DNA of 64,000 bases. Source: Halomicrobium sp. LC1Hm. GTDB taxonomy: Archaea > Halobacteriota > Halobacteria > Halobacteriales > Haloarculaceae. The notes below the pieces were generated by a model that had not been told where the DNA came from, ran no database searches, and saw only the letters and a program-made list of their open reading frames with translations. Position numbers and translations under genes: made by a program. Positions 16,084 through 23,187 of this stretch are shown in pieces. Within the stretch, counting starts at the first letter, position 1. Each line of letters begins with the position of its first letter. The stretch lies in NCBI RefSeq assembly GCF_009617995.1, contig NZ_CP044129.1:1488001-1552000 (forward strand), in the 5' to 3' direction.

Positions 16084-16872
16084 ATGACGGAGCTGGGTGC
16101 GCTCGGCCTGTCGAGCTACGAGGAGAAGGTGTATCGGACGCTGTTACTGACGGGTGCGGCGACGGCGACCGAGCTCTCCGAGGCCAGCGGCGTTCCGAAA
16201 GGTCGCATCTACGACGTGCTCAACGGCCTCGAAGCCCGGAAGGTGGTCCGCCTCCAGTCGAGTGATCCGAAGCAGTACGTCGCCGTCGAGCCGGAGGCCG
16301 TCGTCGACAGGCTGCTGGCCGAGCGGGCACACGAGCTGCGAGAGGAGTGGCGACACTACCGGGAGCGAGCGGCGGCGGTCCGCACGAACGTGCTCCCGAC
16401 GCCACCGACAGAGAGCAGCTTCTGGCTGGGCTCGCTGGGCAGCGAGGAGATGCAGACGGCGCTGCAAGAGCACACGCGCACCGCCGAGGAGTTCGTCCAC
16501 GGCATCGTCGGGACGCCCTACGAGAACGCGACGTGGGAGACGCTCCAGAGAGAGTGGGAGGCTTTCTTCGAGGGCGCGAGCGCGGATCTGACGGTGCAGC
16601 TTCTCGTCAGCGAGAAGGTGGCGCTGACGCTGCCCGAGACGTTCGACCGGCTGATCGCCGACCAGTCCGGCGACGTGGCCGTCAGGACGCTGCCCGACGT
16701 GGGACTGTCCTTCGACGTCGTCGACGGGATCGGGACGACAATCGACATCCCGCACCCGGTCGCCGCCGACGATCGAATCGGCGTCCTCGGCATCAAGGAC
16801 TCGGAGATCGTCGAGGAGTTCGAGCGCCACTTCCAGCGGCTGTGGGCCGGTGCAGCGCCGCTCGTCGAGTGA
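16084..16872 (+). CDS. TrmB-family transcriptional regulator
   Basis: A 262-residue protein with an N-terminal TrmB winged helix (LGLSSYEEKVYRTLLLTGAATATELSEASGVPKGRIYDVLNGLEARKVV, residues 7-55). A helical linker (about 70-100) follows, then a C-terminal regulatory domain (about 110-262) of the phospholipase-D-like fold class seen in short TrmB relatives. The ligand-binding segment of sugar-responsive TrmB is not evident, so the effector is unknown. The start ATG is 25-30 bases after a TATA-like box. The gene converges with the conserved small gene at 16895. Targets may be metabolic genes, but none adjoin. Confidence 0.9.
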   Translation: MTELGALGLSSYEEKVYRTLLLTGAATATELSEASGVPKGRIYDVLNGLEARKVVRLQSSDPKQYVAVEPEAVVDRLLAERAHELREEWRHYRERAAAVRTNVLPTPPTESSFWLGSLGSEEMQTALQEHTRTAEEFVHGIVGTPYENATWETLQREWEAFFEGASADLTVQLLVSEKVALTLPETFDRLIADQSGDVAVRTLPDVGLSFDVVDGIGTTIDIPHPVAADDRIGVLGIKDSEIVEEFERHFQRLWAGAAPLVE

Positions 16873-16894
16873 GCGTCCCGTTTCGCGGCCGCCC

Positions 16895-17224
16895 CTAGAA
16901 CTGGTAGCGTCGGTCGTCTTTCTCCTGGGCCTGTGGGAACTGGTCCGCGCCGGTCATCTCGTCGAAGGTCATCCCGGAGAGGTACTCGTCGTAGGTACAG
17001 TCGTAGCCAGAGCGGAGGTGAAAGTCGAGGTTGCCGGTCTCGACGGCGTTCTGAAAGAGCATGTGGACCGCGCGGCGGACGAGTTCGTCGGGGTCGTCGG
17101 GGTCCAGTGCGCTGGTCAGCATCGCCAGTTCGTTGCGCGTCTCGCGGTCCAGCGAGACGGCGAGTTCCGCGCCAAGCTCGGAGTACTGGGCCTGTACGTC
17201 GTCGGAGAGATCGTCCAGCGTCAT
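16895..17224 (-). CDS. Conserved-type small haloarchaeal protein, function unknown
   Basis: A 109-residue acidic protein (MTLDDLSDDVQAQYSEL...). It has a segment like a ribbon-helix-helix or coiled repressor core (ETRNELAMLTSALDPDDPDELVRRAVHMLFQ), then an unstructured, aromatic tail (YDCTYDEYLSGMTFDEM). I chose ATG at 17222-17224; longer in-frame extension has basic composition unlike the rest. I recognise no named family. It lies tail to tail with the TrmB gene and head to head with mutY. Confidence 0.7.
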   Translation of the reverse strand: MTLDDLSDDVQAQYSELGAELAVSLDRETRNELAMLTSALDPDDPDELVRRAVHMLFQNAVETGNLDFHLRSGYDCTYDEYLSGMTFDEMTGADQFPQAQEKDDRRYQF

Positions 17225-17322
17225 GTTGGGGCGGTGGTCCAGCGCGGGAAAACCTCTTTCGGCCTCGGGCGGCCGGGTGTGGACCGTCACGCACAAGCGC
17301 CGTCGCTCGTAACGCCGCGGTA

Positions 17323-18237
17323 ATGACGGAGCTGCCGGGCGCAGTCCCCGAGAACCGCGACGCCGTCCAGCAGGCCCTGATCGAGTGGTACGAGGCCGAC
17401 CACCGGTCCTTTCCCTGGCGCGAGACCGACGACGCCTACGAGATCCTCGTCTCGGAGGTGATGAGCCAGCAGACCCAGCTGGGCCGCGTCGTCGACGCCT
17501 GGCGCGAGTTCCTCGATCGGTGGCCCGACGCCGAGGCGCTAGCGGCCGCCGACCAGTCCGACGTGGTCGCGTTCTGGACGGCCCACTCGCTGGGGTACAA
17601 CAACCGGGCGAAGTACCTCCACACCGCGGCCAATCAGGTCCTCGACGACTGGGACGGCTCTTTCCCCGAGACCCCCGACGAACTGCAGGAGCTCCACGGC
17701 GTCGGCCCCTACACCGCCAACGCGGTCGCCTCGTTCGCGTTCAACGCGGGCGACGCCGTCGTCGACACGAACGTCAAGCGCGTCCTCCACCGCGCGTTCG
17801 ACGTGCCCGACGACGACGCGGCGTTCGAGGAAGTCGCGGGGGCGCTCATGCCCGACGGACGGTCGCGGGTCTGGAACAACGCGATCATGGAACTCGGCGG
17901 GGTCGCCTGCGAGAAGACGCCGGCCTGCGACGCCGCCGGCTGCCCGTGGCGCGAGTGGTGTGAGGCCTACGACACCGGCGACTTCACCGCGCCGGACGTG
18001 CCGACCCAGCCCGATTTCGAGGGGAGCCGCCGACAGATGCGCGGCCGCGTCGTCAACGTCCTGGGCGAGTACGACCGCCTCGCGCTCGACGAACTCGGGC
18101 CGCGCGTCCGTGTCGACTACTCCCCGGACGGTGAGTACGGCCGCGAGTGGCTCCGTGGGCTCGTCGAGGACCTCGCGGACGACAGCCTCGTCAGCGTCGA
18201 GGACGGCGACGAGGAACTCACCGTTTGTCTCCGTTGA
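17323..18237 (+). CDS. mutY: A/G-specific adenine glycosylase
   Basis: A 304-residue HhH-GPD DNA glycosylase that removes adenine opposite 8-oxoguanine. The family markers are FPWRETDDAYEILVSEVMSQQTQ, which includes the catalytic Glu, the helix-hairpin-helix LHGVGPYTANAVASFAF, and the catalytic Asp in GDAVVDTNVKRVL. A Cys-rich cluster follows, reading ACEKTPACDAAGCPWREWC. Its spacing is C-x5-C-x4-C-x5-C rather than the bacterial C-x6-C-x2-C-x5-C, apparently a halophile variation of the [4Fe-4S] site. The C-terminal part is short, without a full bacterial 8-oxoG-recognition domain. ATG at 17323 is chosen over upstream frame, which is not protein-like. Confidence 0.93.
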   Translation: MTELPGAVPENRDAVQQALIEWYEADHRSFPWRETDDAYEILVSEVMSQQTQLGRVVDAWREFLDRWPDAEALAAADQSDVVAFWTAHSLGYNNRAKYLHTAANQVLDDWDGSFPETPDELQELHGVGPYTANAVASFAFNAGDAVVDTNVKRVLHRAFDVPDDDAAFEEVAGALMPDGRSRVWNNAIMELGGVACEKTPACDAAGCPWREWCEAYDTGDFTAPDVPTQPDFEGSRRQMRGRVVNVLGEYDRLALDELGPRVRVDYSPDGEYGREWLRGLVEDLADDSLVSVEDGDEELTVCLR

Positions 18238-18316
18238 GTGTCTGGTCGACGAGATTCCCGGATCGGACCGTCCGACTGAACCAGACCTTTGAACCCACCT
18301 CCACAACCACGCATTC

Positions 18317-19324
18317 ATGACTGGGCCGCTCGTCGCGCTCGGACTCGCCGTCGTCGCGACGCTCGTCATCTGGAAAGGCAGCACGTACTTCGAGCGCTCC
18401 GCCGAACGTCTGAGCAAGTTCTACGGGTTGCCCGTCGCCGTCCACGGCGCGATCGTCGTCGCCGTCGGGTCGAGCTTTCCGGAGATCAGTTCGATCGTCA
18501 TCAGCACGGTCGTCCACGGTGAGTTCTCGTTGGGCGTCGGCGCGATCGTCGGGAGCGCTATCTTCAATCTGCTCGTCATCCCGGCGCTCTCGGCGTTCGC
18601 CAGCGAGGACCTCGAAGCGACCCGAGATATCGTCCACAAAGACGCGCAGTTCTACATCATCAGCATCCTCGTGCTCTTCCTCGTCTTCGCGCTGGGCGCG
18701 ACCTACGTGCCGGGCGGGACGAACGAGGCCGCGATCCTGACGCCGGTGCTCGTACTCATTCCGCTGGTCACCTACGGCGTCTACGTCTTTCTCCACCAGC
18801 AGGACGCCAGCGACCACGTGGCCCCCGACGCGCCCGACGTCCGTCCGCTCAAGGAGTGGGGGACGCTCGCGGTCGCGTTGGTGGTGATCGCCGTCGGCGT
18901 CGAGGGCATCGTTCGCGCCGCGCTCTCCTTCGGCGACTTCTTCGGCACGCCGACGTTCCTCTGGGGGCTGACCGTCATCGCGGCCGGGACGAGTCTGCCC
19001 GACGCTTTCGTCAGTGTCCGGGCGGCCCGCGACGACGACAGCGTGACGAGCCTCACCAACGTCCTCGGGAGCAACACGTTCAATCTCCTGGTCGCCATCC
19101 CCATCGGTGTCCTCCTCGCAGGAGAGGCGACGATCAACTTCCTCGCAGCGATTCCGACGATGGGGTTTCTGACGTTCGCGACGCTCGTGTTCGTCGTCTT
19201 CACGAGAACGGGGCTGGAGATCACGGATCGAGAAGCGTACACGTTCGTCCTGCTGTACGCGACTTTTCTCTGCTGGATCTCGCTCGAATCGATCGGCGTC
19301 ATCAACACGGTGCGAGGGATCTGA
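18317..19324 (+). CDS. Sodium/calcium exchanger (CaCA family)
   Basis: A 335-residue, about 10-helix membrane antiporter. The two ion-binding alpha repeats are clear: GAIVVAVGSSFPEISS near residue 50-64 and LTVIAAGTSLPDAFVS near 217-232. Each is followed by the second half of its repeat (GAIVGSAIFNLLVIPAL and NVLGSNTFNLLVAIPIG). A charged cytosolic loop of about 25 residues separates the halves. Bacterial and archaeal relatives exchange Na+ for Ca2+, but K+-dependent or other cation specificities exist. The preceding mutY gene is 79 bases upstream. Confidence 0.93.
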   Translation: MTGPLVALGLAVVATLVIWKGSTYFERSAERLSKFYGLPVAVHGAIVVAVGSSFPEISSIVISTVVHGEFSLGVGAIVGSAIFNLLVIPALSAFASEDLEATRDIVHKDAQFYIISILVLFLVFALGATYVPGGTNEAAILTPVLVLIPLVTYGVYVFLHQQDASDHVAPDAPDVRPLKEWGTLAVALVVIAVGVEGIVRAALSFGDFFGTPTFLWGLTVIAAGTSLPDAFVSVRAARDDDSVTSLTNVLGSNTFNLLVAIPIGVLLAGEATINFLAAIPTMGFLTFATLVFVVFTRTGLEITDREAYTFVLLYATFLCWISLESIGVINTVRGI

Positions 19325-19364
19325 CCGCCACAGAGCACTTGATCGGGGGGACGAACTTCCGGAT

Positions 19365-19646
19365 ATGACATCGACCGACGAGACAGTGAGGGTCTGGCTG
19401 GTCGAACGGACCTACTCCGACGACGAGCAGAACCTCATCATCCTCACGTACGCGACGCCCGACGGCGAGCGGTACTTCCGCAAGGAGCGGGCGCTGACCT
19501 CGTTCGGAGACATCCGAGACACGACCGCGGCCGTCGACGCCGAGCCGGGGAATCTCGGGACTGTCGACGACGCGGATCTACGAGAGCGATACGCCACAGA
19601 AGCCCGGCGGATGGCCGACGTTCACGACCCTGACGACCGCATCTAG
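19365..19646 (+). CDS. Small haloarchaeal protein of unknown function
   Basis: A 93-residue acidic protein (MTSTDETVRVWLVERTYSD...) with an N-terminal beta-rich half (VWLVERTYSDDEQNLIILTYATPDGERYF) and a C-terminal helix rich in Arg/Glu. GC-rich third positions and acidic bias support a real gene. It follows the exchanger by 40 bases on the same strand and may be cotranscribed. No named family recognised. Confidence 0.75.
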   Translation: MTSTDETVRVWLVERTYSDDEQNLIILTYATPDGERYFRKERALTSFGDIRDTTAAVDAEPGNLGTVDDADLRERYATEARRMADVHDPDDRI

Positions 19647-19726
19647 AGCGGTCGCCGACGGCCCTACTACATCAGAGCGGGCGGACGAAGAGTACTCATA
19701 AATAACCCCCAGTCGTCTGGGGCGCT

Positions 19727-20305
19727 ATGACGCGAACGACGGTCGTCGGTATCTGTGGTAGTCTCCGCGAGGGCAGTTACACCCGACAGAGCCTCCGGGT
19801 CGCACTGGCAGCCGCAGCGGCGGCCGGTGGTGACACCGAACTACTCGACCTCCGCGAGTGGGACCTCCCCGTGTTCGACCCCGACGCCGAGGACGCTGGC
19901 GACGCAGCGGCGTTCCGCGAGCAGATCCGGGGAGCGGACTCGGTCCTGCTGGGCACGCCGGTGTATCACGGCTCGTTCTCGACGCCGCTGAAGAACGCGC
20001 TGGACTACTGTGGCTTCGACGAGTTCGAGAACAAGACCGTCGGCCTCCTGTGTGTCGCGGGGGGGAGTTTCCCCCTGACGGCGCTGGAGCACCTCCGGTC
20101 GGTCGGGCGGTCGCTGGACTGCTGGGTGATCCCGCACCAGGCAGCGGTGCCCCGCGCGGCCAGTGCCTTCGAGGACGGGCGACTCGTCGACGAGCAGGTG
20201 CGCGAGCGCATCGAGACGCTCGGCCGCGAGGCCGTCCAGTACGCCGGCATCGAGCCCGATCCCCAGAGTATCGAGAGCTGCGAGAACGTCGGCGCGGACG
20301 ACTGA
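19727..20305 (+). CDS. NADPH-dependent FMN reductase-family protein
   Basis: A 192-residue flavodoxin-fold oxidoreductase. It has the N-terminal FMN phosphate-binding loop VGICGSLREGSYTRQ, the GTPVYHGSFSTPLKNALDY segment (characteristic of NADPH-dependent FMN reductases) and GLLCVAGGSFPLTALEHLR. Such enzymes reduce FMN, azo compounds, chromate or quinones; the physiological substrate is not visible. A CATAAATAA box at about 19696 lies some 30 bases before the ATG, implying its own promoter. It is convergent with the CPBP protease gene. Confidence 0.92.
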   Translation: MTRTTVVGICGSLREGSYTRQSLRVALAAAAAAGGDTELLDLREWDLPVFDPDAEDAGDAAAFREQIRGADSVLLGTPVYHGSFSTPLKNALDYCGFDEFENKTVGLLCVAGGSFPLTALEHLRSVGRSLDCWVIPHQAAVPRAASAFEDGRLVDEQVRERIETLGREAVQYAGIEPDPQSIESCENVGADD

Positions 20306-20376
20306 TACCGCCGTTCGTCACTCCCGGTGTTCGCCGCCTCGGGCGGCGAGTCGATCCATGCACTGACAGACGTGTG

Positions 20377-21120
20377 TCAGAAGATCGAGAACACCGATTC
20401 GAACGGAATCGTCCACATCATCGCGTGGTTCAGGGCCGTCACGGCGAGGTTCTCGGTCCGCTCGTAGGCGTACCCCCAGAGCAGACCGCCGGCACCCGTC
20501 GAGACGACCGAGTACACCGCGCTGCCGGTCGAGAAGACGGCGAAGACGCCGTGCATGAGGGCGAACGCCGTGGCACTGACGAGGACGACACCGGCCGTCC
20601 CGAGGTGTGGCCGCACGCGCCCCTGCACGACGCCTCTGAAGAGGAGTTCCTCCGCGGGGGCCGCGACAGCGTACAGTCCGAGGAGCGCGACGATCCAGAG
20701 CGCCGGGCGGTCGAAGAGCAGCGCGACGGTCCCGCTGGTCTCGTGAGTCGGGACCGAGAGACCGATCGCCGGCAAGACGACACCCAGGAGCACCGAGGTC
20801 GCCCAGAGACCGAGCGGCAAGGCGGCGATCCAGCCGAGGTCTCGGATCGTCGGAATCCGGACCCGAACGAAGCGGTGCCGGTCCTCGACACGCCACAGGT
20901 ACGCGACGGCGACGACGCCGAAACCGATCTGGACACCGGAGCCCAGAACCGCGAACGCGTCCGTCTCCGCGACGCCGAGCAGCGAACCCGAGAGCTGAAA
21001 CGCCGCGACGCCGCCGAAGCCGGCGATCCAGCCACAAACAGCGAGGAGGAGGGCCGAAGCGACCGCCAGCGGCGTGTCGCCGATGGCCGACGACGGCAAC
21101 CGCTCGGGGAAGACGCTCAC
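20377..21120 (-). CDS. CPBP-family intramembrane metalloprotease
   Basis: A 247-residue protein of seven or eight helices with the three CPBP motifs: EELLFRGVVQGRV (Glu-Glu and Arg), a single His in FALMHGVFAVF, and the C-terminal LNHAMMW. These are glutamate/histidine metalloproteases related to Rce1 and to bacteriocin-immunity proteins; haloarchaea carry many paralogues with unknown substrates. The chosen start is GTG at 21118-21120. The stop of a 37-codon reading frame overlaps that start by four bases, suggesting translational coupling. Confidence 0.9.
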   Translation of the reverse strand: MSVFPERLPSSAIGDTPLAVASALLLAVCGWIAGFGGVAAFQLSGSLLGVAETDAFAVLGSGVQIGFGVVAVAYLWRVEDRHRFVRVRIPTIRDLGWIAALPLGLWATSVLLGVVLPAIGLSVPTHETSGTVALLFDRPALWIVALLGLYAVAAPAEELLFRGVVQGRVRPHLGTAGVVLVSATAFALMHGVFAVFSTGSAVYSVVSTGAGGLLWGYAYERTENLAVTALNHAMMWTIPFESVFSIF

Positions 21121-21230
21121 GCGTCTCCCCCCAGCTCACCAACGGCGAGGCGACGTCGCTCGTGTGTTCGGGTGCGATGCGCCAGAGTTCCGTCCTCCGG
21201 GCGCGGAGGTCGTGGGCCGTCGTCAGCCAT
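21117..21230 (-). CDS. Possible 37-residue leader/small protein upstream of the CPBP gene
   Basis: ATG at 21228-21230 opens 37 codons (MADDGPRPPRPEDGTLAHRT... ending LAVGELGGDA). Its TGA overlaps the GTG start of the CPBP protease gene by four bases. On the minus strand a GAAATAAACG box near 21275-21266 lies about 35-45 bases before this ATG but about 150 bases before the protease start, so the small frame sits at the expected 5' end. It could be a coupled small protein or a leader; composition is not strongly acidic, so I keep it tentative. Confidence 0.35.
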   Translation of the reverse strand: MADDGPRPPRPEDGTLAHRTRTHERRRLAVGELGGDA

Positions 21231-21435
21231 CACCACCACGTACCACGAGGGGTCACAAGAACGGGGAGCCCCGTTTATTTCCGAATCGGGAGGGAGACGA
21301 GTGTACACTGGCGCTCGTCGACCGCGTATACGGTCGTACACCGGCATCGAAGCGGCCCACAGCAGGCGATCTGCTCGGGCCCGTCCCTCGAATGTCGACA
21401 CGATTAAGAGCGCGTCAGCAATAAATTCGGCCGTC

Positions 21436-22110
21436 TTGCCAGAGAAACCGGCCGCCTTGCTCACGAAGACACAGCGAGAGCGCATCGCGACCGACTTTCG
21501 CGAACTGTCGGACGCGAAGCGCCGCCGCGATCAGCGACAGATCCGCGAACGCGTCGCGGCTGGGCTCGACGACTTCGGGTACCTGGTCGACTATCCGGAC
21601 GAGCAGTTCGAACTCGCGTTCGACCAGTACGACGACGAGACCGTCGAACGGATGCTCGGGGAGCTGTCGCTCGTGACCGAGCGCCTCCGCCTCCTCCACG
21701 ACATCGAACGGGAGACGGTGGTCGGTCGTGCGCGGGGCCGCGTCGCGGACATCGAGACGAGCGAACGGACACTGGCGGCACTCGACGTCGACGAGGCAGT
21801 CGGGGGCGGCGACGCCACCGCCAGGGCAGGCGATCGAGACCGGCTGCGTCGGCGCTCCACGCAGTCCCTGAAGCTGGGTATCGCCCTCGGGATCCCCGGT
21901 GCCCTGTTCGCGGCGGTCCCACCGGGGACCGTGCCCGCGGCGGTCGACGGTCCCGTGGTACTGCTCTCCTTTCTGTTCGCCGGTGCCACGCTGGGCATCG
22001 GGCTGGCTGGCGTCGCGCTCCACGGCCTCAAGCACGACCTCCTCCCCGCGCTGGGGCGCTTCCGAGAGAGTCCGCGGGACGCACTCCGGGCAGCGTGGGA
22101 GCGACTGTGA
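21436..22110 (+). CDS. Haloarchaeal protein with soluble helical N terminus and two C-terminal membrane helices
   Basis: A 224-residue protein. The N-terminal half is charged and helical (TKTQRERIATDFRELSDAKRRRD...), and two hydrophobic helices follow at about 155-170 and 172-195. A short basic tail follows (LGRFRESPRDALRAAWERL). There is no ATG or GTG early in the frame. TTG at 21436 follows a GATTAAG-like box by about 30 bases and begins PEKPAALLTKTQRER; TTG at 21457 is the alternative. I recognise it as a widespread but unnamed haloarchaeal family. It diverges from the CPBP gene. Confidence 0.75.
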   Translation: MPEKPAALLTKTQRERIATDFRELSDAKRRRDQRQIRERVAAGLDDFGYLVDYPDEQFELAFDQYDDETVERMLGELSLVTERLRLLHDIERETVVGRARGRVADIETSERTLAALDVDEAVGGGDATARAGDRDRLRRRSTQSLKLGIALGIPGALFAAVPPGTVPAAVDGPVVLLSFLFAGATLGIGLAGVALHGLKHDLLPALGRFRESPRDALRAAWERL

Positions 22111-22158
22111 CCGTCGGGAAAGGAAACTGACTAACGCTCGCTGGACCTACGACGACCC

Positions 22159-22776
22159 GTGACACAGTGGGTCGAGAACCCGACGGGCGGGCGCGACCGC
22201 GGCCCGATCGGACTCGTTCGCGCGTGGGTCGAGATACTCTTGCGACCGCAACGGTTCTTCCAGACGGGGATCGCACCCGGCGATCAGGCACCGGCACTCG
22301 TCTTCATCGCCGTCGTCGTCCTCGTCGAGGAGGCGTCGCGGTTCGCGGTCGTCGAACTCGCCCAGCGCGGACAGCTGTCGCTCGGGCCGTACGACTACCC
22401 GGTGATCGGTGATCTGGAACCACTGATGGCGCTGCTGGCGCTGGTCGCCATCGTCGTCTTCGTCGCGCCCGCGGTGCTCCACCTCACGGCGGCCGCCCAG
22501 ACGCTCCTGTTGGCACCGCTGGCACCGGATCGGGGCGGCATCAGCGAGACCGTGCAGGTGATCGCCTACGCGACCGCTCCGTGTGTGTTCGCCGGGCTCC
22601 CGATCCCGGAGGTGCGGATCGCCTGTGGTCTCTGGGGTGCCGGGCTGTACGTCTACGGAATGGGGACGATCCACACCCTCTCGCTCCCGCGTGCCCTCGT
22701 CGTCAGCGCCGTTCCCGCGGCCGTCCTCTTTGGCTACGGCTTTCGCGCGTTCGCAGCGGCCAATGCGTTGCTGTAG
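22159..22776 (+). CDS. YIP1-family membrane protein
   Basis: A 205-residue membrane protein with five predicted helices after a soluble N-terminal segment (WVEILLRPQRFFQTGIAPGDQAPAL). The family feature is the LLRPQRFF-like amphipathic start, followed by the helices around LLALVAIVVFVAPAVLHLTAAAQTLL. A conserved ISETVQVIAYATAPCVFAGLPIPEV segment comes next. Eukaryotic YIP1 proteins act in membrane traffic; the archaeal role is unknown. GTG at 22159 is the likely start. It follows the previous gene by 48 bases. Confidence 0.82.
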   Translation: MTQWVENPTGGRDRGPIGLVRAWVEILLRPQRFFQTGIAPGDQAPALVFIAVVVLVEEASRFAVVELAQRGQLSLGPYDYPVIGDLEPLMALLALVAIVVFVAPAVLHLTAAAQTLLLAPLAPDRGGISETVQVIAYATAPCVFAGLPIPEVRIACGLWGAGLYVYGMGTIHTLSLPRALVVSAVPAAVLFGYGFRAFAAANALL

Positions 22777-22826
22777 CGCCCGGCCACGTCGAACGGTTTA
22801 GGTGGCTGCCGGCCGGCTCCTCGAAT

Positions 22827-23090
22827 ATGCTCACGCTCGACCTCGACGACTTCATGTTCGAACTCAAAGACGGCGCACTCAAACACGTCGGCCCCTCGAA
22901 CCGGACCGCAACCGCGAAGCTGTACGATGTCGAAGGCATCGACGTACGGGAGTTCGGCGACGAGCGCGTCAAGCTCGCCTTCGAGGACGACGACGGCAGC
23001 CAGTTCGAGGTTGCCCTCACGCCCGAGCAGGCAAGCGAGGTGGCGCGTGGCGTCGAGATGCTCGAATCGGAGAGCCAGATCTACGAGTAG
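22827..23090 (+). CDS. Small haloarchaeal protein of unknown function
   Basis: An 87-residue protein (MLTLDLDDFMFELKDGALKHVGPSNRTA...) with a beta-rich core (TAKLYDVEGIDVREFGDERVKLAFEDDDGSQFEVAL) and a C-terminal helix (EQASEVARGVEML). Acidic bias and GC-rich third positions support a gene. An AT-containing GGTTTAGG box about 30 bases before the ATG is a possible promoter. It lies between the YIP1 and RecJ-like genes, all plus strand; no named family recognised. Confidence 0.78.
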   Translation: MLTLDLDDFMFELKDGALKHVGPSNRTATAKLYDVEGIDVREFGDERVKLAFEDDDGSQFEVALTPEQASEVARGVEMLESESQIYE

Positions 23091-23187
23091 CGGGACGGAA
23101 CCGACCGACGGCAGGCCCCGCCCGACCGGTCGGCGAGCGACGAGGATTTCGACAACCGTTTTAGTGCCGAAATGCTTTCACCGGTCA

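Noticed and set aside
19858-21435. Fused upstream extension of the plus-strand gene at 21436, running through the FMN reductase and CPBP regions
   Set aside because: The extension is Arg/Pro-rich antisense or out-of-frame sequence over certain genes; only the part after about 21436 is protein-like.
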